From: Tetrahymena thermophila SB210
Taxonomy: Eukaryota; Ciliophora; Oligohymenophorea; Hymenostomatida; Tetrahymenidae
Assembly (NCBI RefSeq): GCF_000189635.1
Contig: NW_002476433.1
Span: 186,001-250,000, forward strand
Length of the DNA: 64,000 nt
Direction of reading: 5' to 3'
Part shown: positions 25,139 through 37,510 of the stretch, in pieces
Layout: each line of letters opens with the position of its first letter
Position numbering within the stretch: position 1 is the stretch's first letter
Translations under genes and position numbers: made by a program
Notes under the pieces: generated by a model
The model's database searches: none
What the model was told of the DNA's origin: nothing
Seen by the model: the letters and a program-made list of their open reading frames with translations, nothing else

Positions 25139-28100
25139 TGCAATTAATAAAAATAATCAAATTTTATTTCCAGTTTATCTTATTAATTTTATTATGTTTT
25201 TTATTTTAATCATTGATAACTAACTTATCATCCTTATATCATTTATATGTTTACTTTTCTTAAATTATATTTTAAAAAATATAAGTAAAAGGTAAAAGTT
25301 AACAAAAAAAGGATTGTATTTTTAACTAATAAATAGTTTTAATATATTATTTAGATTAAAGCAACATAGAAAATATTCTAAATAATCACTATTTTGTATG
25401 TAGTAAAAGAATTATTTTAAGTGCGGTTTTTATTACAAAAAATATTTGGAATATTAAGAGTTAATTATCATTTCAGAATTCAATAAACAAAAATTGTTAA
25501 TAGACAAATAAATTTATAAAGCTAAAATATATTTCATGGGTATGGTGGGTAATAATTAATTAAATTTTGATTTTATAATTATTTTTCATGTGTATAGAGC
25601 TGTTTGTTTTTTATGATTTTGAATATTCATCAAAAAAAAACAAACCCCATCTTAAAAGATAAAACGACTCAAGAAGAATATTAATAATGCGTTCTTATAA
25701 TTTTTAATAAATATTGAATGATGCAAATCATTATTTTTAATTCAAAAATGTTTAAAAAAAATATTTATATAAACAATAATTTATAAAAATAATCTTATCA
25801 GGGTACATTATGAATTAATTAATTTATGATTATGTGACTAATCTCAATACAATATCAAATTTTTTATAAACAAATCAAAATAAATAGCAATCTTATACTA
25901 TATTTTGTGGATATATTCACAATTACCATAAATTAGTAATCGCTCACAAATTTCAGTTTATAAATCAAAATAATCCACATATTTAAATAAATGTTTACAT
26001 GACTCTAATACTATTTAAAAGCTATTTATAATGAAAAATACTAGTTATATATTCTTATTTAAATATTATATCAGCAATTTTTGGCGTTAAAAAAGTAAAT
26101 TAGGTAAAATTAACAACTTTTAAGTTTACATATGTAAAGCTTTTTACTATTTTACTATTCTATTAATATAAAATAATATTTCAACTATATAAAGATCTCT
26201 CTACTTAATGTGTATACTTTTAAATTATCTCTAATTAGATTCAACTCTTCTGATACAGGGATTTTCATAGAAGTAAATTTCTAAAATTAGTTTTATTTAC
26301 TTTTTTAGTTTAAGATAAAGCATATTTATCTCCTATTTTATTGAAGAAGTTTTAGATACATGGTTTTGAAGCAAATACAATATTTTATTTTTGATATAGA
26401 AAAAATAATTTAGTTTTAAAAGAAGCTATGATATTAAATCTATGACGTAGTAAATTGTTTATATGACGATATTATATTTTTAATTTTTTGTTGAAGTATC
26501 ATAATTTTAATTTAATTTAGCTTTTATCCTTATTATTACAATTATCGTAATAGAAAATATTGATAATTGATTAATATTTGATTTTTATTATCAAAAAATT
26601 TAATAATATTGATTGATTCCATATTGATATATTAAAAAATGTAATTCTATAATATACTAAGTATGTCAAAAATTTAGGAGCCCATTTATACCAACTTTTG
26701 ATTAACCTTCGGTTAAATATTATTTATATATTAAAATAGAGAATTGTTAACTCTGTAAAGTGTAGTTTTAAGATAGATTTGAACTGTGAGTTTTAATAGA
26801 AAAAATATGATTTAAAGTGGCATAATAATTTTATTTTACATTAAAAATTGTATTTTATCTGTATTTATAAAAAAGTTTTTCACCATTATATTTTATTAGG
26901 TGAGAATGTTCTTTCTTTCTTTCTTTCTTTCTTTAATTTTATTTATTATTTACAAATAATCTCTTCAATAACTGCAAGTTCATCATTTATTCTTCTATTA
27001 AACATATTTATATCTGAAAAATAGCAAAATGACAAAATTAATGATATTATTTTTTTAAATTGTATTTACAATAAAATAATTTAATCGAAATATCAATTTT
27101 TAATGTTTGTTTTTATTACATTTTATAAATTATATGAATTAAATTATTTATGAAAAGATAATTTACTAATTAACCAATCTATGATTTAAAACCTGAATTT
27201 ACTTTCATTATATATATTCATTCTACCAGAAATTTAGTGAAATATTTATTTAAGATATCACTAAAGAAATAAATTTTATCAACTGAAATAGGCAATCAAT
27301 TATAACTCAATAAATAAAAATGATCCTTTAGATTTTTTTTCGCATATCAAAATGCTTTACAAAACAGAAAGTTTTTAGAAATGAATTTTAATTTTATGAA
27401 AAACTAAAATATCTTTAATATTTATTTTATATATAATATTAGAAAAGTTATTGCAAAATACTATTAGTGATAATTTAACAATTTGAAAATAAATAACTAT
27501 TTAACTTGATTGTAGTTGATTAATACATATTTAAAGAAACTGAGTAATAATATAAATGATTATCAGAAAGTAATAATCAATTTACGCAACCTTAAATTTT
27601 TGATAAATCCAAGAGACTTATAACTAAAAAGCCCTTATTTTGATAAAAAAAATTTAGAATAGGCAGATAAATCAGATAAAAAGCAAAGAGAAATTATTGG
27701 GTAACCTCTCAAAATTTTTTAGATTGAAATTTTTAAAAATTAATTAATTGGTATTATTCCTAAGTAAACTAAAAAGCAGTATAATTTGCTGCATACGTCA
27801 ACTCTTATATTTATTATTAAATAAGGCAATAAATTCTAAAAATTTTATAATACTAGGCATGGATAAAGATCTTTAGAGAGTTTAATTATATAATCTATGT
27901 GGGTTAGCATACAAAAAGTTATTTTTAAAAATATAAATAAAGAAATAATTTCAGATTCATCTATTAAAGAAACTATTTAAATTTTATAAAAGAATAATTT
28001 AATCAGTATATCATCTACTTTTTTATTAACAATTGATATAGAATAGTATGGAAGTTTCATAACAAAATATTAAAACAATACAAGAAAATATGAAATAGAG

Positions 28101-28397
28101 TTTTTATTTTTATATATCCTTTATTTCCATACTTTAATCGAGTAAATTTATACAGAATATATTTTTTTAATTAATGGATAAATAAATTAATAATCAGTAG
28201 TTAGCAAATTAAAAATAGAGAAAGAGAGGTGGAGGAAGTAAAATCAATCTAAAATCAATTACTTAACAAAATCTAATAATTTATTATAAAGATTATAGTC
28301 CATAAGCAACTGATTTAATTGTTAATTTGCTAAGCCAAATAAATAATAGCTAAAGTAGGACTTGATGGGAATATTAGTTAGATATTTAAATTTTGTT
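25139..28397. repeat. Composite spacer: C-type distal spacer plus SR 3' flank
   Basis: 25139-26640 matches the spacers after copies C and F. From about 26810 it switches to the SR-gene 3' flank (as 9670-10500) without any SR exon. From 27660 it enters the right copy of the large block. A CTTT microsatellite lies at 26905-26937. There is no supported gene in this 3.2 kb. Confidence 0.6.
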
Positions 28398-29060
28398 TCA
28401 ATATATTTTTTTAATAATTGATTTCTTTTTCTGGTAAAATCTTATTTCTTAACATTATTTTGGATTCTCAATATATTTTAGTAGAAATTAACTTAATTCT
28501 TCATGTTATTTCTTATTTATAACTTTACTGTTATTTAGCCATAATTAGTTAATATTAGTTAAATAGTATTAAAACAAGGGTTTTAAATTTGATTTCTCAA
28601 CCAAATTTTTAGCCTTCATATTCCATCTTTTTCCTTAATTTTTTAGACTGAATTTAATAAATTTGCATAGCTGAGGATAGCCATAAGTGACTTTTGCTAG
28701 CTTGCAAAATTCTTATTAAACTTTTAAGTCCTATTCATTTTCAACAAATCTCTAGAACGACTTCAAAATATTTTTCATTAGATTAGAATTTTTAGAATTG
28801 AAAATCATCTAAAATGTCTGTTTGTTTGAATTACTTACTTCCAATATCTATCTGTAGAGATGCTCTTCGCTCTAGTATGTATTAATAGAGTCGCATTCAG
28901 TCAAAAAATGTATATCTTAAGCAATCTGTTAATTTTTTTGTTGTGCAAAGCTCTCAGCAACATCAAGAAACAATTAAATAGTAAAAACTTATTAATTGTT
29001 ATTTACAGCTTTTTAGCAGCTATTTAATTAGATTTAGTTAAAAATTTTACTTATTTGCAT
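28398..29060 (-). CDS. RWNMK-family protein, copy E, 220 aa
   Basis: An intact 221-codon frame from MQISKIF to KKIY and TGA. All family blocks are present: LFLDVAESFAQQK (about 36-48), NLMKNILKSFQRFVENE (about 100-117), FCKLAKVTYGYPQLCKF (about 126-142), GKRWNMKAKNLVEKS (about 151-165), LFQYYLTNINQLWL (about 170-183), RFYQKKK near the end. It is taken as the reference copy. The preserved stop contrasts with sister copy B. It lies divergently about 690 bp from S5. Confidence 0.82.
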
Positions 29061-29752
29061 TTCAATTAATAAAAAATAATCAAATTTTGTTTCCTGTATT
29101 TCTTGTTTTTATTTTATTTTTTCCTTTTTATTTATTGATTATTTATGATTTGTTAACTATTTAAACAATTACCATTCTTCCTGTTTTTAATCATTTAATA
29201 CTTGTCCATATCTAATTATATCTTTTTTATACATTCAGCAACTTTTTCCTAATCATAGTTCAATTAAAATAAATTTTCTAGAGTTAACTTATTCTGCATA
29301 TGCTAAAAATGTATAATTAAATACATTTTTAAAATTAGGATTAGTTTATCACAACAAAAATACATTTTTTTCTTCAGATTATGTCTAATAAATAATTTAG
29401 TAAACAAAAGTAAAATAGTAAAAACAAACTCAATAATAAATTTATTTTATTATTAAATCGCAAAAATTTATCTAAATTATTCAATTATTAAACATTTTAA
29501 AATGTAATTTTATTTAATCTAAAAATAATTAAGTCATATTCTATAATATTTAATTGTTTTTTTATGATGATCATTAACATGAATCTATCGCATATTTATA
29601 TTTATCAGGCTATAATTTTTAAATTACTCTCTATCTATATCAATTATCCTCATCATAAACATCAATCAATCTGATACTTTATCAATATTTTTTAAAAAAT
29701 TATCAAATTTAATTCCATCATATCATCTATTATTCTACTTATCAACGCTAAT
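29061..29752. promoter_or_regulatory. Divergent spacer between copy E and fragment S5
   Basis: This is the third copy of the conserved divergent spacer (see 12664-13367 and 16533-17270). It probably drives the family gene. It is not coding. Confidence 0.55.
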
Positions 29753-30366
29753 CCCAAAAAGTAGATGCATAAAAAAGGTTTAGGAGGTAAGAAATTAAAG
29801 GTTACTTTAATTTAATTAAAAGCATAAAAACGTTTACGATTTCAAAATTATATTTAATTTTTTTAATAAATCAACAAATATGAAATGATTTATAGCTAAT
29901 TATTATTTTATGCATGCTAAATTTATTTAATTGTTATAGATTTATTGATAGCTATTGAATGGTCTAAGTAATCAGGAATGTTTGTAGAAAATAACAGCTG
30001 AAGATTTAAAGGAAGATTAATAGTTAATAACCATTCAAAAAAGATTTAGTTTTACAATTTAATTTAATTAATTTAAATAGAAGAAGCTCTAATTCTAGAA
30101 GAAAATAAAATTATAAAATTCTTTTCTATATTAACACTTGATGCTGAAAATTTTTCGGTTATTCTAGATCAAGATCTTAACATAGCCATTCAACAGGTTG
30201 AAAGTAAATATCTAAATAAGAAAATTTAAATTTCCTAGCATTTTTCATTAATCAAATATTGAATTTTTCTCATTAAGACATTGAAAACAAAGAAAGCTCT
30301 CAAATAGAGAAATAGAACCTACCTCAACAATCGTAACTGTAATAGGAAGAAATTATCAATGAATGA
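29753..30366 (+). pseudogene. SR splicing-factor gene fragment S5
   Basis: Nearly the same as S3 and S1. It starts at the shared exon-2 point (AAAAAGTAGATGCATAAAAA), with the exon 2 donor, exon 3 block (29940-30016), degraded RS exons and tail present. There is no start, and the RS reading is broken. Confidence 0.78.
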
Positions 30367-32798
30367 ATAATTTCTAAATTTTTTTCTAAATAAGCTATGA
30401 AACTTACACAAACAAACCCAACCAAGATATTTAGATAGATCTAAAATTTAAAAGCGATTTATTTTACATCTAATTTTTCAGTATTATAAAAAAGTTAGTC
30501 ACCTTAATATTTGTAATTAATTTATGAAAGCTTTGATTTTTTTCATTCACTAATTTAATTTACTGTTTGAATATATCTTCTTCAATAATTGCATTTCATT
30601 ACTTTTTCATCTTATTTATCAATTATAAATTCTCAAAACCCAAATATTTAGCAAAGTGACAAGATTAATAACATTATTTTTTAATGTTTTTTTCAATCTA
30701 TTTTAACATTTTATGAATTAAATAATTTATGAAAATAAAATTAAAAAAAAACCATTTATGACTTAAAAACAAAATATACTTTAAGATATAAATTCTACCT
30801 CAAAAAAAGTGAAATATTTAAGATGTAACAACTAAAATGAGTATTTAAGAACTATTATTAAGATAATACATCAAAACTAATAAATAAAATTGTAATCTTA
30901 AAGGTTTTTTTATTTTGTTATATCATGAACAAACCATAATTTTTTAAAAACTTATTTATTAAGATTAAAATTGTTGCATTGTGATTTATTGAGAGAACGA
31001 TGAAGATAATAATATAATTTTGATTTTATTTAGTTTGGAAACTAGTAAAAATAATTAAGTTGATTGCAAATTTAAATATGCAATTACCAAATATATATTT
31101 GGTTTATAAATTTAAATTGAATAAAAAAATTAAATACTTCACCATGTATTGCTGCTGAAAAGCTATTTGATTTGAACCTTTATATTTATCTATTCTTGCT
31201 TTTTATTGATTCAAGCATTATAAGCATTATAATCAAATTTAATTTCCCCACCTCTTTTGATACTAATTAATGTTATTGAAATTATAGGAAAAAAATTTGT
31301 GAAAATCAATTAATTATAAGGTAAAAATTTAAAAACCATAAGGTATCCAAAAATTCTTCAAGTAAATTTAATATATTGTAAATTAAGTTGGATAATGAAA
31401 AACCTCCAATATTTTTAAATAATATTTTATATATTATTGAATAATTTAAAGGAATTTAATTAGCTGTCTATCTGAAAAGCATACAAAATTTATATATCAA
31501 TACACTTTATAAAAATTTTTTTTTTTTTTATGAATTACTTTAAGATAAAAATACAACTAAATTTGTTAAACAAGTATTTTTAAATATAATTTAATTTATT
31601 GAAAACTCAAATATTACAAATATTTCATTTAAAAGATAAGAAAAGCTATTGTTAAGATTGTTTAGTGATAATTTAATAGATTTATAATGAATTAGTATTT
31701 AACTTGCAAATATTTTGTTAATTAATATTACAAGTAACAAAGTAATAATATAAGTGATTATCAAAAATTATGATCAATTGATACATAATCTTACATTTTA
31801 GATATAAATGAGATAAATTTAAGAAACATACAGTTAAAAAGTCCTTATTTTGATAAAACAATTTATAAAATAGGCAAATATAAAGAAAAGCAACTTATTG
31901 GGTGAGCTCGCAAAATTGTATTGATTAAAAAAATTGATTAATCTGTATAACTCCTAATTAATATAATTAGCAGTATAATTTGCACTTAAATATACGAACC
32001 ATATAATTATCATAAAATAGGTAATTGATTTAATGAAATTTGTAATGCTATGTATGAATAATGGTCTTTTGAGAGCCTTCAAATATAATTTCTGTGGATC
32101 AAAAAATAAAAAGTTATTATTAAAAATATGTTTTAAGAAAAAGAAACAATTTCATATGCATCTATTTATGAAGCTATTCAAATTATAAATAGAAAAATAA
32201 TTTAATCAATTTATCCTCAACTATATTAATTATAATTAATATAGAATAATATGGAAGAAAAATGATCAAATAAAAAATAAATATAAGAAAATATGAAATA
32301 AAATCTGTTTTTTTATACTGTTAATTTTCATTATTTAAGACCCTCTCCCCTTTTCCTCGTATTCCCTTCTACCTCCTCCTAAGCCTCCCAAGTCAAAGTG
32401 AGAGGTTTAATTGATAGGGGTCTTTTTTATTGAGAGTTTACTGTATGTATATCCTTTATTTCCATAATATGATAAAGAAATTTTAGACAGAATATATTTA
32501 AAAAAGTAAATAGAAAGATTAATAAATAAGTAATCAGTAATTAAAAAATTAAAAGTGTGAGAGAGAGATACGTAAAGGTAATAAAATCCCTTATTTTGAT
32601 TTAGAAAAATAAATTTAATAATTTTTGTAACGATAATAATCCATAATTAATTAATTGATTTAATTTTTTAAATTATCTTTATAAAGGCAAATAAATACAA
32701 ATTAATTTAGAAAGTAGATAAATAGATTGAGTGAGTACATTAAATTATGATAAAATGAAATATTATAAATATTTTTTGAAATTTAAATATATTTTGTA
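30367..32798. repeat. Duplicated spacer between S5 and copy F
   Basis: It is close to 17886-20286 throughout, including the MITE. No gene was found. Confidence 0.6.
32318..32443. mobile_element. Tc1/mariner- or pogo-like MITE, 126 bp, copy 2
   Basis: The same element as 19817-19941 at the same place of the duplicated block, flanked by TA. The ends form a slightly better inverted repeat here: AAGACCC on the left faces GGGTCTT on the right. It was carried by the block duplication rather than by a second insertion, because the flanks are also shared. Confidence 0.75.
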
Positions 32799-33470
32799 TC
32801 AATATATTTTTTTAATAATTGATTTCTTTTTCTGGTAAAATCTTATTTCCTAACATTATTTTGGGTCCTCAATATATTTTAGTAGAAATTAACTTAATTC
32901 TTCATGTTATTTCTTATTTATAACTTTGCTGTTATCTAGCCATAGCTAGTTAATATCTGTTAAGTAGTATTAAAACAAGGGTTTCAAATTTGACTTCTCA
33001 ACCAAATTTTTAGCCTTCATATTCCATCTTTTTCCTTAGTTTTTTAGACTGAATTTAATAAATTTGCATAGCTGAGGATAGCCATAAGTGACTTTTGCTA
33101 ACCTGCAAAATAACTATTAGATTTTTGAATCCTTTTCATTTTCAACAAATCTCTAGAAAGACTTCAATATATTTTTCATTAGATTAGAATTTTTAGCATG
33201 AAAGATCATCTAAAGTATCTGTTTGCTTGAATCACTTTCTTCCAACATCTATCTATCTTCACTGTAGAGAAGCTCTTCGCTCTAGTATATATTTGTAGAG
33301 TAGCATTCAGTTAAAAAATGTATATCTTTAGCAATTGGTTCATCTTTTTGCTGTGTAAAACTCTCAGCAATATCAAGAAACAATTAAATTGTAAAAACTT
33401 ACTAATTATTATTTTTAGCGTTTTAGTAGCTATTTAATTAGATTTAGTTAAAAATTTTGCTGATATCCAT
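32799..33470 (-). CDS. RWNMK-family protein, copy F, 223 aa
   Basis: An intact 224-codon frame, sister of copy C. It starts MDISKIFN and ends KKIY before TGA. All family blocks are kept. Most differences from C are single substitutions and one extra codon near the start (ISK against IK). Confidence 0.8.
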
Positions 33471-36400
33471 ATCAATTAATATAAATATTCAAATTTAGTT
33501 TCCTGTTTTTTTTTTAATCTTATTTTGTTTTCTTTATATTTTAATTATTGACAATTTATTATCCTATTATAATTTAAACATTTACTTTGCTATTTATCTT
33601 TAGGTAGTAAAATCTATTTAAAAAAACGATATAAAAGGTAAAAATTTATAAAAAGAAGCCCTCTAATTTTAACTAATAAACTGTTTTTTTTATATCATTT
33701 AGAAAAATACAACATCCTAAAAAGCACCAAATAATGAATACTTTATACACTTTATACTACCATTACTATTTGAATTGAGTGAGGTACAAACCAAACTTCA
33801 AAAAATATTTGGATTAAAGACTATTATTTTATTTCAGAATTCTCTTAACAAGATTTATAGAATAACAAATAGTTATGAAATAACCATATATTTATTTCAT
33901 AGTATGGTGGGGCAATAATTAATTTTTGATTTTACAATAATTTTTGATATGTATATATAGAACGGGCTTTTCATAATTCTTAATTACCATAAAAATATAT
34001 ACCCCATCTTAAAGGATAAATTGGCTTAAAAGAAATATTGATAATACACTTTTATGATTTTTAAAATAGAATGAATGATGTAATTGATTATTTTTGATTC
34101 AAAATCATATTTCAAAATATATTTAAATAATAATTTATAAAAGTAATCTTATTTGGGAAAATATGGATTAATTAATTAATTGTTGCCTCTGGAAATAATC
34201 TCAACTTAAAATCAAATTTTTTATATTTAGATAATAAATAACATTCTTAGACTCAAATTTGTGAATATATTCGCATTTATTATAAAAAGAGTATTATTAG
34301 AATTTCATCAAAAATTTTAGTTAACCAATCAAAATAATCCACATATTTAAATAAAAACTTACATTACTCCACTATTTAAAAGTTATTTACAAAGAAATGT
34401 ATTAGTTATATACTCTTATTTACTTATTATACCAATTGTTTTTGATGTTAAAAAAATAAATACGGGAAAATGTATATCTTCTAACATAATATGTATAAGG
34501 CTTTTTACTTTTTTTACTATTCTATTAATTTAAAGTAATATTTAAAATATATAGATCTCTATTTAGTTTTTATACTTTTGAATGATCTCTAATCAGATTC
34601 GATTCTTATCAACGAAGGATTTATATAAAAATAAATTTCTAGTATTGGTTTTCTTTATTTTTTTGAAAGCCTTTTTTAGTTTAAGATTAAGTTTTCTTAT
34701 CTCCTATTTTTTTGTAAAGACTTTACCTACTTTTTGATTTTTAAATAGATACTTTAATTTATTTTTGATAAGGAAAATATAATTTAGCTATACAAAGAAA
34801 CTATGAGTTAATTAATATTCAATTCTTATGATGAACAATTTATATAAAAATAAATTTCTAAAATTGGTTTTAATTACTTTTTTTGATTGCCTATTTTAGT
34901 TTAAGATTAAGTTTTCTTATCTCCTATTTTGTTGTAAAGACTTTACCTACTTATTGATTTTTAAAAAGATACTTTAATTTATTTTTGATATGGAAATATA
35001 ATTTAGCTTTTCAAAGAGATATGAGTCAATTAATATTCAATTCTGATGAATGAAGGATTATAAAAATAAATTTCTAAAATTGGTTTTCATTACTTTTTTT
35101 GATTACCTTTTTTAGATTCAGATTAAGTTTTCTTATCTCCTATTTTTTTGTAAAGGCTTTACCTACTTTTTGATTGTTAAAAAGATACTTTAATTTATTT
35201 TTGATAAGGAAAATATAATTTAGCTTTACAAAGAAATTATGAGTTAATATTCATATATGACGCAAATTAATTATATGATATTATTATATTTTCCTTTTTT
35301 TTAGAAGTATATATATCATAATTTTAATTTGATTTAGCTTTTATCCCTATTATACATGATTATTATTATAGAAAAAAATTATTAATGATTAATATATGAT
35401 ATTTATTATCAAAAATTTTAATCTTATTGACACAATTAAAAAATTTAAATATATATCCTATTTTCTATTATTTAAAAAAAAAATATTAAAATTGATAATT
35501 ATTCATTGGTATTTTTTATGTATGTAATAAGCCCAATTAAAAATATTTGAACACATGTAAATTTAAGAATAAATAAAGTAGATAAATTATAATTAAAAAA
35601 TAATAATAATAGTATAAATATTTGATGTATTTATTTAATCTAGTTTGTTTAAGTCGCAATTATTGTAAATTTATCAGATGAATTATTTAGTATTGATGAT
35701 TGATTTTTCACCTGATTTAAATATATTATTGAGGTTCGATATTTGATCTAATAAAAATATTTTTTTGAATTTTTTGTATTTAGTATCAAGGTAAAATTTG
35801 TTATTTAGATTAATTTTAAAATATAAAGTTAAAAAGAAGAATTCATATATAACAATAATTCAAATATTTGTATTTAGTCAATTTTAGTATATCCTTTCAT
35901 AAATAAATAATGTTAGTTTGATAGATATAATTAATATGCAATTAAAACATTCAAAATTGTCTTATTATTATTGATGTAAATAAAAAAAATATTTATTTTA
36001 ATTTTCTTATTATTTCGCTTTAAATAAAAAATAAAATATTTTTTTGAAATGAAATTGTATTTAAGTTTATCATAATAATTCTAAAATATTTTTAAAAAAG
36101 CATCAAAAATTCTATTTTTAGTTTATTGTCTCTCTTATTTCGCAAATTAATATTTTTGAATAATAAATAACATGCTGAATTACAAATATTTTTAAATAAA
36201 GATGAATTTATTATTAAAAATTCAATGCTTTAAAAAAGAAATTTTATTTGATTCTCATTTGGGATGTCCTCTTTACAAATATTTAGCTTTTCAATTTTTA
36301 TGTATCGGAAAAAACTTTATTGATCATGTCATCAAAAAATTTTATTCTTTCACAATCTTAAATTAAAAATCTTTCTAGTAATTGCTAATTTCCCTTTATT

Positions 36401-36522
36401 TTATTAATTTATGATATTTAATTAAAAAAAATGAAAAATAATTTAAAGACTAATATCTTGAAATTATTTATAAAACAATAAAAAATTAATTATTAAGAGT
36501 TGAGTACAGAAAAAAGTGCAGT
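33471..36522. repeat. Spacer with tandem repeats, end of the duplicated block
   Basis: 33471-35420 is the distal part of the large block. 35421-35980 is AT-rich DNA without a recognised partner. From about 35980 it is the 5' flank of the truncated gene copy at 36523, related to 41120-41656. No intact gene was seen. Confidence 0.55.
34600..35255. repeat. Tandem repeat, three units of about 220 bp
   Basis: Units begin near 34600, 34825 and 35045. Each contains AAAAATAAATTTCTA, then AGTTTTCTTATCTCCTATTTT and GATACTTTAATTTATTTTTG. Single units stand at the matching places after copies C (22010-22260) and D (26230-26440). The expansion therefore happened only in the right block. No coding frame is present. 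Confidence 0.8.
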
Positions 36523-37094
36523 ATGTTCCTTTTAAAAGCATTTATTTTTGTAATAATTTAATTGATGTAAATATACAGAAGCTAGCAATAAAATCTAGTA
36601 AAATATTTGATTAAGACTTAATCTTTGATTGTGATTAAAGTATAGCTTAATAGCTTTCATAATAGAATGTATATTTTAATTGTTTGAACAGTGATGTTTT
36701 CATTTAGAATAAAAATCAAGTAGAGTTTAGTTTGACAATTTAAAATGAAATTATAAGCTCTTCAATTAGAATTAAAGACATAAATTATGTCTAAATAAAT
36801 TATATTATTATTGATAGCGCTTAATTAAATAATAAGTTTACCTTTATTAAGATTCAATGAATATAGTGGCTCTAAATTTAATAGCTCAATATCAATGACA
36901 TTAAATAAGCCTATAGATTTAACCAAATTTTATTTACTAAAGATATTGCTAACCTCAAAATAAATTAAATGCATTTAAGTAATCAAATAAAATATCTAAA
37001 AGAATCAACGTACTTAACATTTAATTCTGAAATATTAGAATTAGAAGATATTCAACTATAACATTTTATTGAGTTTAGTTTGTTTCATTTTTTC
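36523..37094 (+). pseudogene. Truncated copy of the 41657 membrane-protein gene
   Basis: It matches the first 190 or so codons of the gene at 41657, beginning with its start codon and signal peptide (MFLLKAFIFVII), and the 5' flank is duplicated too (from about 35980). The frame is lost early, with a TGA in the shifted reading after about 50 codons. Similarity stops at about 37094, at GAGTTTAGTTTG, where unrelated sequence begins. It is a broken paralogue of a host gene. Confidence 0.8.
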
Positions 37095-37510
37095 TCAAAA
37101 GTAATATCGATTTAAAAGTTTCAGGAGATATCAGATAATATTTTTTCAGATGACCACCATGTTAACTTATTGCGTTTTGAAAACGCAGTAAGTCTTGAGG
37201 CATCTCATCTTTTGAAATTTCTATAAAATCAACATTTTCTGTAAAAAACATTTATAAATATCTACCTAATTAATTCGTTCTTTCGTATTAAAGGTATTGT
37301 TATGCAATTTCAGAATCTATCCAAACACTGACTGACCATTAAAGTATTTTGGAACATAAATGGATAAGGAGGGTTTTTGGTACATCTGACTATATATGAA
37401 TTATTGACCAGTTTATATATTTTACACATTTTCTTAATAATTTGAGTTGCTTTATCAGAATAAAGAGTTATATTTAATGAAAGGTTTTTCGTTTCCAACA
37501 TTCTTAACTT
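37095..37510 (-). pseudogene. Fossil fragment with a KilA-N/MSV199-like domain
   Basis: An island of different composition between two repeats, with two short open segments on the minus strand (37501-37310 and about 37240-37095). The second reads DFIEISKDEMPQ and later YYLISPETFKSILL, a pattern like the BRO/MSV199 DNA-binding domain common in large DNA viruses and some mobile elements. The first shows no clear relative. Both use ordinary CAA/CAG glutamine codons, unlike host genes here. The piece is broken and incomplete. A virus-like or transposon origin is inferred and the family is not settled. It abuts the truncated gene copy at 37094. Confidence 0.4.

Larger units (their letters stand above)
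27660..35420. repeat. Large segmental duplication, right copy (about 7.8 kb)
   Basis: Partner of 15110-22420, with the same order of elements. It is longer mainly because the 220-bp unit near its right end is tripled. RWNMK copies E and F, fragment S5 and the second MITE copy lie in it. Confidence 0.85.

Noticed and set aside
37165-37193. Near-perfect palindrome (ACTTATTGCGTTTT / AAAACGCAGTAAGT) as a transposon end or terminator
   Set aside because: It lies within an open segment of the fossil island and is not repeated at the island's edges, so chance or coding use is enough to explain it.
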